Assembly (NCBI GenBank): GCA_005777235.1
Contig: SXND01000041.1
Coordinates: forward strand, 1-38,069
Reading direction: 5' to 3'
From: Pseudomonadota bacterium
Lineage (GTDB): Bacteria > Tectomicrobia > Entotheonellia > Entotheonellales > Entotheonellaceae
Length of the DNA stretch: 38,069 bases
The position numbers and the translations under genes were made by a program. Below the pieces are notes generated by a model. The model did not search any database, was not told the DNA's origin, and saw only the letters and a list, made by a program, of their open reading frames with translations. The first letter of the stretch is position 1; each line of letters starts with the position of its first letter. Below, piece by piece: positions 25,741 through 32,800 of the stretch.

Positions 25741-26829
25741 ATGAAGTTCACCATTTTCCCCAAGCTCGTGCTCACGATGTTGTTGCTGACGTTATTGCCT
25801 CTCCTGGGGTTATGGTACCTTGACTCGACCCGCGAGCGGCGCATGCTAGAGACAGACCTAGAGCGCAATATCGCACAGACCGCTCGGGCCGCTGTGGCAC
25901 GCGTCAACGCCTAGGCCGATATAAATTTGCGTGCCCTGCGCCACAATGCCGCCCTGAGTGATGTGCGTTCTATGAACACCGCACGGCAGACGCCCATTGT
26001 GCAAACGATGGGTGTGATCTACGAATGGACGTACCTGGTGTTCGCCATGGGCCAAAATGGGTACATGACGGCACGGAATGATGAGGACAAAGAGCCCGTG
26101 TACAAACCAGATGGGAGCCCCGTGCATTTTCGTGGCGATCGTCCCTATTTTTTGCAGGTGCTGCAAGGACGGCCTTTTGGACAGCAGGTGCTCATTAGTC
26201 GGACCAATAATCAGCCGGCGCACTGTCTCTCCGTACCCATCCGTGAACCAAATGCCACCGTGGCAGGGGCGCTCATCACGTGCTCGCTGCTCACCGAGGT
26301 GTCAAAAACTGTGGCCGATATCCGCATTGGCACCACCGGTTTTGCCTTCTTGGTGGACGACAGCGGTAAAGTGTTGGCCCACGGGCAGCCGAGTAAGGTG
26401 AAGGAGGTGCTGCAGGACTTCAGTACACACCCCGTGCTGACCCAGGGCATCACCAAGCGTCTGCTCAGGGTCAACGACAGCGGCAATCCCATCGTCGCCT
26501 ACGCGATGGAGGCGGATCTGGGATGGAAGCTCGTCGTGCAGCAAGACGAGGTAGAGGCGTTTGCTGCCTTGCACGAGGCACAGCGTCAGACATTGGTGCT
26601 CCTCGTGGTGTCCGTGGTGGGTATTGGGCTGCTGGCCTTTCTTCTGGCGCGTGGCCTCACCAAACCGCTGCGTGCGCTGACCGCGGTGGCAGATGAATAC
26701 AGCCGTGGGGCTCTCGATGTCGCCATTCCCGGGAGCGAGCGTAGTGACGAAATCGGCGCCCTGGCCCATGCGCTCGAGCGCATGGGGCTCAGCATCAAAA
26801 TGGCCATGGCAAAGCTCAGCCAGCGCTAG
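25741..26829 (+). pseudogene. Cache/HAMP sensor protein interrupted by an amber codon
   Basis: The frame starts at ATG 25741 (AGGAG 8 nt upstream) with MKFTIFPKLVLTMLLLTLLP as first membrane helix. It is cut by TAG at 25912-25914 and continues in the same frame to TAG at 26829. The restored 362-codon protein has a Cache-type periplasmic sensor, a second membrane helix (LVLLVVSVVGIGLLAFLLA) and a HAMP domain (TKPLRALTAVADEYSRGALD), then ends without kinase or methyl-accepting output. Context (ARVNA-TAG-ADINLRALRHN) suggests an original CAG glutamine codon (single C-to-T change). Reinitiation at a later start is possible but would lose the first helix. It may be a fresh pseudogene, a sequence error or, less likely, read through. 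Confidence 0.7.
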
Positions 26830-26875
26830 ACGGCCGGAGGTGGGGGCGGGCTGTCCGCCCACCACCCGTCTCGCC

Positions 26876-27874
26876 TCAGCCCACCAGTGTGGCAAGGTCG
26901 CGCGCCGCGGTCTGCGGGTCATCCATCGCCACCTGCACCGTGTGCATATCAATCCCCGCCTCGGCCTGGGCCTGGAGGCGTTCCACACACGCTTCCACGG
27001 AACCAGCAAAGAACAGACTGTCCACCAGGCTATCCGGCACCGCGGCAATGCCGGCGCTGTGGCCCCCGGCGGCCCAGGCCTGCCGCACCGTGGCCACAGT
27101 GTCCTCGTGTCCCATACGGGTGAGCTGTTCGCGGTAGTAGTCGCCCATGTTGGTGAGGTAAAAGGCAATGTGCGCCTTGCCCTCTTGACGCGCTTTCTCA
27201 ACGTCGTGGGTCACCGTGACGCTGCCTGGCGAGCGGATCGTGACGCCGTGCGGATCGCGACCAGCTTGCTGTACGAGGCCGCGAAAACGCTGGATTTCCT
27301 GGCGTAGATGCGACAGGGGAATCAGCACGGGCATCCAACCATCGGCAATCCTGGCCGTTTGTGCCACACTTTTGGGGGTGAGGGAAGCGATGAAGATGGG
27401 AATGCTGTCACGCACCGGCTGGAAGCGTAAACGAAAGCCACGCTGTAAGGTAAACACTTTCCCGGCGTAGTGCAGCGGCTCGCCACGGAGAATCAGGCGT
27501 ATAATCTCTACGTACTCCCGCAGGCGGGTGAGCGACGGCTGAAAGGGCACGCCGTGCCAATGTTCGATGACACGATGGCCACTGGTGCCCAGGCCAATCA
27601 GCATACGCCCGCCGGAGAGCTCGTCCAGCGTGGCAAAGTGTTGTGCCAGGGCTGCTGGGGTACGTGAATAGGTATTGACGATGCCGGTGCCGAGGTGGAT
27701 ACGCCGGGTGTCCCGGGCCATCAAGGCCAGGAGCGTAAAGCAGTCACGCCCCCAGGCTTCGGCCACCCAGGCCGTATCCACCCCGGCGTCTTCGGCCATG
27801 CGCACCCTGGTGAGCGCCGCGTCGTAGTCTACAGACCCTTGCCAGTTAAAACTGATCGAGAGTTGGCGTGTCAT
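26876..27874 (-). CDS. LLM-class F420/FMN-dependent oxidoreductase
   Basis: A 332-aa luciferase-like monooxygenase fold. The N-terminus MTRQLSISFNWQGSVDYDAA leads into conserved GTGIVNTYSRTPAALAQHFATLDELSGGRMLIGLGTSG (positions about 75-115) and later FIASLTPKSVAQTARIADGW. The bacterial luciferase family uses F420 or reduced FMN; many environmental members are annotated as F420-dependent. AAAGGA is 8 nt before the ATG at 27874. It is convergent with the sensor pseudogene and divergent from the phosphatase gene at 27980. Confidence 0.87.
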   Translation of the reverse strand: MTRQLSISFNWQGSVDYDAALTRVRMAEDAGVDTAWVAEAWGRDCFTLLALMARDTRRIHLGTGIVNTYSRTPAALAQHFATLDELSGGRMLIGLGTSGHRVIEHWHGVPFQPSLTRLREYVEIIRLILRGEPLHYAGKVFTLQRGFRLRFQPVRDSIPIFIASLTPKSVAQTARIADGWMPVLIPLSHLRQEIQRFRGLVQQAGRDPHGVTIRSPGSVTVTHDVEKARQEGKAHIAFYLTNMGDYYREQLTRMGHEDTVATVRQAWAAGGHSAGIAAVPDSLVDSLFFAGSVEACVERLQAQAEAGIDMHTVQVAMDDPQTAARDLATLVG

Positions 27875-27979
27875 GCCGATGTCCTTTGCCTGCTGTGCGC
27901 CTCGGTGCCTGCGTAGCTTCAAGCGGGCATTGTAGCGTATGTGTTCTACCTGTGCGACTTGTTGGAGGCAAGCTTGCTT

Positions 27980-28636
27980 ATGATCCAACCCATCCGCGCC
28001 ATTTTGTATGATCTCGATGGCACCCTCATTGACTCCCAGCGCGACATTGCCCTGGCGTTTCAACATGGGCTGCGCCACGTGACCGATGGTCCGCTACCCA
28101 CCGAAACGGCCATTGCCCAGCACATCGGCAAAGCGCTCGAACACATGGCACGCGAGCTGGGCTATGCGCTGACGCCACCGCAACTGACCACCTTCCTGGC
28201 GACCTACCGCGCCTACTATGCCACCTTTGGCACCCGCTATACGCAGCCCTATCCGGGCGTCATCGAGACGCTACACGCCTTAGCGTCGTACACCTGTGGC
28301 ATTGTCACCACCAAGGCCCAGGCCCAGGCCGAGACGATTGTGCAGCAGCTAACGATGACCCACTTCTTTCAGCACATCCAAGGCTGGGTGCCTGGTCTGC
28401 AGCTCAAACCCGCCCCGGACGCGGTCCTCGCCGCCTTGCACGCGTTGAACTGCGCCCCCGAGCACACCCTGATGGTCGGCGACACCACCGCCGACATTTT
28501 AGCCGGGCAAGCCGCTGGTCTGCGCACCTGTGCCGTGACCTATGGTTTTGGGGACACCGCGGCGCTGCGGGCCTGTCAGCCGGATTATGTGCTTGAGACG
28601 TTTGGCGATCTGGTGGGCGTGGTGGCAGCGCAGTAA
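27980..28636 (+). CDS. HAD-family phosphatase, phosphoglycolate-phosphatase-like
   Basis: A 218-aa HAD hydrolase with the full DxD motif (ILYDLDGTLIDSQ; D11, D13), a helical cap, motif II near GIVTTKAQAQAE, the lysine in LQLKPAPDAV and motif IV MVGDTTADILAGQAAG. This fits phosphoglycolate phosphatase or pyrophosphatase PpaX-like enzymes. The ATG at 27980 is 11 nt from GGAGG; TTG at 27974 is better spaced and could be the real start. A strong hairpin (28645-28665) follows the stop. Confidence 0.83.
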   Translation: MIQPIRAILYDLDGTLIDSQRDIALAFQHGLRHVTDGPLPTETAIAQHIGKALEHMARELGYALTPPQLTTFLATYRAYYATFGTRYTQPYPGVIETLHALASYTCGIVTTKAQAQAETIVQQLTMTHFFQHIQGWVPGLQLKPAPDAVLAALHALNCAPEHTLMVGDTTADILAGQAAGLRTCAVTYGFGDTAALRACQPDYVLETFGDLVGVVAAQ

Positions 28637-28644
28637 CCGTTGTC

Positions 28645-28665
28645 GGGGCGACCGGCCGTCGCCCC
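28645..28665. terminator. Hairpin between convergent genes
   Basis: GGGGCGAC (28645-28652), loop CGGCC, GTCGCCCC (28658-28665): a perfect 8-bp stem between the convergent phosphatase and DUF4242 genes. There is no U-tract, so it may be a repeat-type or Rho-aided bidirectional terminator. It shares its first bases with the repeat at 25551. Confidence 0.5.
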
Positions 28666-28680
28666 TCCCGGGATAGACGC

Positions 28681-28965
28681 TTACCCTTCGGCGGTTACCG
28701 GGTCGATCATCTTGCGGACCTCCGTCACCTGTGTAGCTGGAAAGCCGCTGCGCTGGGCATGCTCGTGAATCAGTGCTTCATTATCCGAGAGATAGATGCA
28801 GAATGTCTTATCACCCGCCACGTAGCTGTGTTCCCATTGGATATTTTTGTGCTCAGCTTTCATCGCCGCCAGCACTCCATTGGACTGCTGCGCCGCGGCG
28901 CGCAGTGCCTCACGCTCAGCACTACCAATGGCAGGGATGGCCCGCTCAATGACATAGCGTGGCAT
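28681..28965 (-). CDS. DUF4242 (SCO4226-like) family protein
   Basis: A 94-aa ferredoxin-like-fold protein beginning MPRYVIERAIPAIG with the family blocks IQWEHSYVAGDKTFCIYLSD and EHAQRSGFPATQVTEVRKMI, ending in DPVTAEG. The characterised relative SCO4226 from Streptomyces binds nickel; general function is unknown. AAAGGAGG sits 5 nt before the ATG at 28965. Confidence 0.82.
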   Translation of the reverse strand: MPRYVIERAIPAIGSAEREALRAAAQQSNGVLAAMKAEHKNIQWEHSYVAGDKTFCIYLSDNEALIHEHAQRSGFPATQVTEVRKMIDPVTAEG

Positions 28966-29125
28966 AACGCCTCCTTTGTATGACGAGGTTGACCGATCAA
29001 TGTGCTCTCGCTCGACGTTGTCATTGTACACCATGCGCCCGCAGACGCACTCACGGCGTCCACTGCGAGGGCGCCACCCGTCCGTATATGCTCTAGGGCC
29101 TCAACCGAGCTCATTTGAGAAGTAT

Positions 29126-29186
29126 CCTGGGAGCGCCACGCGCCAGCGTGGCTTCCGGAGCCGGGCTGGAGCCCGGCGTGCCCAGG
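29126..29186. repeat. Cruciform repeat, copy 1 (divergent)
   Basis: Outer arms CCTGGGAGC/GCCCAGG enclose two hairpins: GCCACGC-GCCA-GCGTGGC (29135-29152) and GCCGGGCT-GG-AGCCCGGC, joined by TTCCGGA. Same architecture as copies at 30350-30412 and 31329-31387. It is intergenic, upstream of the FGE-like gene. Confidence 0.7.
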
Positions 29187-29272
29187 AAGCAGCAACTGGC
29201 ACAACAACTCGGTGAAGGCACTAGTGTAGAATCGCATCATACGGCACACCAGGATGCCAGAGGAGAACGACA

Positions 29273-31147
29273 GTGGCCAGCATTACCATCCTCGATCAGA
29301 CCTACGCCCTGCCCGCCATTGCCACGACGCGCTTTCAGACGTTACAGGAGCAGGTGCGTACTCAGCAGCAAGTCATCCAGAGCGGCCTGCGCCCACGAGC
29401 CCGCCTGCTTGGCCTGCTGACCCGCGCCCCCACGCCGCTGACCCCGGAGGAGCGCTGGCAGGCACTCGACCTGCTGGTGCGTCACTACGATGCCATCATT
29501 GCCGAACTGTGCGCCAGCCAGGAGGCCTATACGGCGTTTTTCAGTCGCCTGGCCGCCGGCGTGCAGCAGGCCGTCGAGCGCGAGGGCACCGCCATGCAGC
29601 GCCTGGAAGAAGAGCGCCTGGCCGACGCGCAACGCCCGGAGACGCAGCAGGACGAGACCTTGCAGCGTTTGGTGCAGGAGGACGGCGAGCAGCTCATGCA
29701 GGGCGTGCGCCTGCTCGGACAGGCGGCATTGCTGCTGCTGAAAAAAATCGCCCTGTGCGAAGAGGGTTTAACGCGCCTGGTGACGGACCAGGACGTGCAG
29801 CGCCGTGTGCTCACGGTGTTGACCGGACGCCTGCAGTTGCACCGCCGCGCCTATGAGCGGCGCCAGCGCATCCAGGAGGTGGTGCAGGAGGCCGCGCGTA
29901 TGGCCGAGGTGGCGCTGCAGTTTGAAGCCTATATGCGCGACCATCTGGGACCGCTACAGGGTCTGCTGGAACAGGTGGTGCAGGTGGACAGTACCTTGCA
30001 TCAGACCGTGACGGAGATCGAAGATCTTACCCGGCAACTGCTGCAACAGCAGCAGGCCACGCCGCTGCCCGGTGGCGCGTTGCTCGACGAGCGCTGGCTG
30101 ACGTTCTTAACGACCAGCCAGCTCAAGAAAGAACGCCTGGTGGAGATGTGGGAGCACCTGGAGCGCCAGGATGGTAGCCTGGAAGCGCTGGACATCGAGC
30201 TGGCGAGCAGCACGCCGGAGGAGAGCCCCAGCCCGGTGCTCACGGCGCTGGGGAACATTCGTCTGCTGGTCGAGGCGCGCCTGGCGCCGCTGCTGCCCCC
30301 GCCGGATGCCGTGCGGTCGCCTGGGCGCAACGTGCCTGGGAGGGCCATACCTGGGAGCGCGGGCGTCTCGCCCGCTCAGGGAGACAGCGGCCAGGATGGC
30401 CGCGCTCCCAGGGAAGGCGTGGCGGCTCTACCCCAACTCCTGGTGGACCGCTTTGGCATCGAGTTTGTCCTCATCCACCCCGGGACGTTTCAGATGGGCT
30501 CGGAGCATGGCAACGCTGACAAGAAGCCGGTGCATACGGTGCACATCACCAAGCCGTTGTATCTCAGCATTTATCCCGTGACGCAGCGCCAGTGGGAGGC
30601 GGTCATGGGTAGCAATCCCAGCCATTTTCAGGGACCAGAGCATCCCGTTGAAAACGTCTCCTGGGACAAGGTGCAGGAGTTTCTGCGTAGTCTCAACACG
30701 CACGAGGGGCGCACATGCTACCGCCTGCCCACGGAAGCGGAGTGGGAATACGCCGCGCGGGCTGGCTCTGCTGCAGCGTACTGCTACGGCGATGATGTGC
30801 AGCAGCTCGGCATATATGCGTGGTACGGGGACAATGCCGGACGGACAACGCACCCGGTCGGGCAGAAGCAGCCGAATGCCTGGGGACTCTACGATGTGCA
30901 TGGCAATGTGTGGGAGTGGGTGCAGGATTGCTATGCTGCAGATATATATCGGCAGCGTGTGACAGCAGGTGCTGCAGCACCTGCTGCAGTCGATCCTGTT
31001 GGCCCTGCAGCAGGCGCCTATCGGGTGATCCGGGGCGGGGGCTGGTACTGCGATGCCGGCGACTGCCGGGCGGCGTACCGCAACCGCATCGGCCCGGGCT
31101 ACCGCTACGACTTCCTGGGCTTTCGCCTGCTGAGGGCAGTCCCCTAA
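29273..31147 (+). CDS. Coiled-coil protein with C-terminal FGE-sulfatase/C-type-lectin domain (possible DGR target)
   Basis: A 624-aa protein starting at GTG 29273 (AGAGGAG 7 nt upstream). Residues 1-345 are mostly charged helix/coiled coil with no signal peptide. Residues about 360-380 are an in-frame translated repeat (30350-30412). From about 390 the FGE-sulfatase (SUMF1) fold follows: FVLIHPGTFQMGSEHG, TQRQWEAVMGSNPSHF, RLPTEAEWEYAARAGS, WGLYDVHGNVWEW and RVIRGGGWY. The end (CDAGDCRAAYRNRIGPGYRYDFLGFRLL) lacks the paired catalytic cysteines of true formylglycine-generating enzyme. It is typical of C-type-lectin-fold proteins diversified by retroelements, with variable positions falling on NNC codons (31046-31114). 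Likely a cytoplasmic ligand-binding scaffold; role unknown. Confidence 0.8.
   Translation: MASITILDQTYALPAIATTRFQTLQEQVRTQQQVIQSGLRPRARLLGLLTRAPTPLTPEERWQALDLLVRHYDAIIAELCASQEAYTAFFSRLAAGVQQAVEREGTAMQRLEEERLADAQRPETQQDETLQRLVQEDGEQLMQGVRLLGQAALLLLKKIALCEEGLTRLVTDQDVQRRVLTVLTGRLQLHRRAYERRQRIQEVVQEAARMAEVALQFEAYMRDHLGPLQGLLEQVVQVDSTLHQTVTEIEDLTRQLLQQQQATPLPGGALLDERWLTFLTTSQLKKERLVEMWEHLERQDGSLEALDIELASSTPEESPSPVLTALGNIRLLVEARLAPLLPPPDAVRSPGRNVPGRAIPGSAGVSPAQGDSGQDGRAPREGVAALPQLLVDRFGIEFVLIHPGTFQMGSEHGNADKKPVHTVHITKPLYLSIYPVTQRQWEAVMGSNPSHFQGPEHPVENVSWDKVQEFLRSLNTHEGRTCYRLPTEAEWEYAARAGSAAAYCYGDDVQQLGIYAWYGDNAGRTTHPVGQKQPNAWGLYDVHGNVWEWVQDCYAADIYRQRVTAGAAAPAAVDPVGPAAGAYRVIRGGGWYCDAGDCRAAYRNRIGPGYRYDFLGFRLLRAVP
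30350..30412. repeat. Cruciform repeat, copy 2, inserted in frame in a CDS
   Basis: Perfect 10-bp outer arms CCTGGGAGCG (30350-30359) and CGCTCCCAGG (30403-30412) enclose two hairpins (GCGGGCG..CGCCCGC type and GCGGCC-AGGAT-GGCCGC). At 63 bp it adds 21 codons without shifting frame, between the coiled-coil and FGE parts of the host gene. Confidence 0.8.
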
Positions 31148-31197
31148 CCCTGTGCCCTGTTACCCTCTTACCCTGTGCCGGGATATATCCGGGGTGA

Positions 31198-31274
31198 CGC
31201 CTGCAGGGTGACAGGCCACCCAGCCGGGAGCGTCGCACCGCGCTCCCAGGCAGTGGCCTGTCGCCCTGCAGGCG
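31198..31274. repeat. Large nested inverted repeat downstream of the FGE-like gene
   Basis: 22-bp arms at 31198-31219 and 31253-31274 match with one mismatch (CGCCTGCAGGGTGACAGG.. against its mirror). Inside is a second hairpin, GGGAGCG (31226-31232) with CGCTCCC (31241-31247), resembling the outer arms of the cruciform repeats. It starts 51 bp after the stop codon at 31147. It may act as a terminator, as a mobile repeat, or as the hairpin that follows retroelement variable regions. Confidence 0.7.
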
Positions 31275-31328
31275 TGGGGTCTAAGTACCTGGCCAGAAGT
31301 TTGCGCCATGTTCGTCGGGCGGTCATGC

Positions 31329-31387
31329 CCTGGGAGCGCGGCCATCCTGGCCGCTTCCGGAGCGGGCGAGACGCCCGCGCTCCCAGG
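31329..31387. repeat. Cruciform repeat, copy 3 (inverse orientation)
   Basis: Outer arms CCTGGGAGCG (31329-31338) and CGCTCCCAGG (31378-31387) enclose GCGGCCA-TCC-TGGCCGC and GCGGGCG-AGA-CGCCCGC. The order of inner hairpins is reversed relative to copy 2, so the same unit is inserted in opposite orientation. Confidence 0.8.
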
Positions 31388-31461
31388 AAAAACCAGGCAA
31401 GAATTTTTGTCCAGGTACTGAGGAGCGCAGCCCGTATGCTATGCGGACCGCACTGCCGTCT

Positions 31462-31726
31462 CTACCTGAAAGCGGGCACGCACTCTTGCTGCCCCGCCTC
31501 TGCCTCCACGGCATTCTCGGCAACTGGCAGCATGCTGACGATGATCCCCTCTCCGAGCTTTGCGGGCGCCTGCGGTGATCTCGCAATGTGCCCCGACGCG
31601 CAGAGCGTCGCGGACGTAGGCGGGATTGACGAACGTGATCTCGACATTGCACTCGTCGCCGGGGAAGGCGTGCTGACGATCCAGTAGGGTCACAGCGCCG
31701 TCCATAGCTTACCGCAAAGCATAGTA
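31462..31726 (-). pseudogene. Remnant of an EF-Tu domain-3-like gene
   Basis: On the minus strand, the frame reading MDGAVTLLDRQHAFPGDECN (from 31705) and then FVNPAYVRDALRVGAHCEITAG matches the EF-Tu C-terminal domain pattern. One extra A in the CGCAAAGC context (about 31560) shifts the frame; the restored end reads KLGEGIIVSMLPVAENAVEA and stops at 31462. Upstream of the ATG another frame gives GKLW, as expected just before DGAV, implying a second indel. The 5' part is missing where the insertion sequence begins at 31727. A decayed small EF-Tu-like protein gene is the best reading. Confidence 0.5.
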
Positions 31727-32635
31727 ACCAATGGTGTTAGTTTTATAAGTAATATATAAAATGCGAGTTGACAGGTAGTCACAGATTGGCTCAAGTTGAG
31801 GTTGTGAAGACTTCAACGTAGAGGAGCCAGTCGTATGACTAGTCAAGATTGTATTATTGCACTGTTCTACGCGGTGGACCAGGAGATGCTGGAGGTTCCG
31901 AAACACCCCGACGCCAAACTCTATCCCAGTGAAGTGGTCACCCTGGCTCTGCTGTGTGCGAGCAAAGGCGGGGCTACCCGCGCCTTCTATCGCTGGCTGA
32001 CGCACGACTATCTGCCATTGTGCCCGCAGGTGCCAGAGCGCACCCGCTTGGCACGACTCTTGAAAACCCACACGGCATGGACGACACGCTTTCTCGTGGC
32101 GCCCACCGTATTGGGCGTCGCGGATAGCTATGGGATCGCGTTGATCCACCCCATGCGGGCAGGCCGTAGCCCTGCCCAGATAGGCAAAAAAGGGCAGAGC
32201 AATCATCGGTGGATTGTGGGAGGCAAAGTGTGCCTCATCCTGAACCAGTAGGGCTTGATTTGTGCCTGGGATTGTGCCACCGCCAACGTCCACGATACGC
32301 ATTTTCACCCCCTGATTGCCCAGTTCGACGGCCAGATGATTGTCTGAGCCGATACCGGGTTCCATGCCAGGACCGGCGATCCCGCCAATCTGAAAGTCTG
32401 TCCGCGTGGCACTTGGAACACGCGAATGCTAGTGGAAACCGTGTTGTCGATGCTCACCACGGTCTTTCATAGCAAGAAAGTGGGCCATCGCGTGTGGGCC
32501 TACTTCCGCGCCCGCGTCGCGTGGACGATGGCGGCGTTCAATCTCTTGGCCCGGTGGGGACTAGAAATTGATGCTGAGGACATAGTTCGTCTGTCCATTG
32601 CTGATTTAAGTCTCTAATATACTAACACTATTGGT
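31727..32635 (+). mobile_element. Decayed DDE insertion sequence (IS982/IS4-like) with TSD
   Basis: A 909-bp element with 15-bp terminal inverted repeats ACCAATGGTGTTAGT (31727-31741) and ACTAACACTATTGGT (32621-32635), 14 of 15 matching. It is flanked by a 5-bp direct repeat TAGTA (31722-31726 and 32636-32640), the target-site duplication. It contains one transposase gene broken by two stops. It separates an EF-Tu-like gene remnant from the right end of the TnpB element. Confidence 0.8.
31835..32617 (+). pseudogene. Transposase with two in-frame stop codons
   Basis: Read through, the frame gives a 260-codon DDE transposase with GVADSYGIALIHPMRAGRS, QIGKKGQSNHRWIVGGKVC, ADTGFHARTGDPANLKVC and RGTWNTRMLVETVLSMLT. 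TAG at 32249-32251 and TGA at 32345-32347 interrupt it, so it is inactive unless supplied in trans. The TGA follows MIV where relatives would have a sense codon; simple decay is the likeliest cause. IS982/IS4-type family assignment is from motif impression. Confidence 0.8.
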
Positions 32636-32640
32636 TAGTA

Positions 32641-32800
32641 GGGCGGTACCCGCCACCCCCTCCGGGACCGCCAGCCCCGATGCCTACTCAGGAGCAGGAG
32701 ACCCCGCGGTAGCTCGTGCAAACAGAGTGATTACTCCCCATGGCTCAAGCCAGGGGCTTCTTGGGACAAGCCAAGAGACTGTAATCCCAGTCTCTTGATA
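32641..32800 (-). ncRNA. Candidate omega-RNA / right end of the TnpB element
   Basis: TnpB guide RNAs overlap the tnpB 3' end and run to the element right end. Here the tnpB stop region forms CCCC-A-TGGCT-CA-AGCCA-GGGG (32736-32756). Further on, GGCGGT..ACCGCC with inner CCC/GGG (32642-32672) forms a second stem ending at the insertion-sequence target duplication. Boundaries are approximate. The guide segment would lie beyond this end, where the DDE element has inserted. Confidence 0.4.

Noticed and set aside
29126..31387. CRISPR array from repeated hairpins
   Set aside because: Units are few, unevenly spaced, in both orientations, and one is inside a coding frame; no spacer-repeat periodicity.
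32345..32347. UGA in the transposase as a possible selenocysteine codon
   Set aside because: The gene has a second, UAG, stop and no Cys is expected at this place; simple decay explains it.
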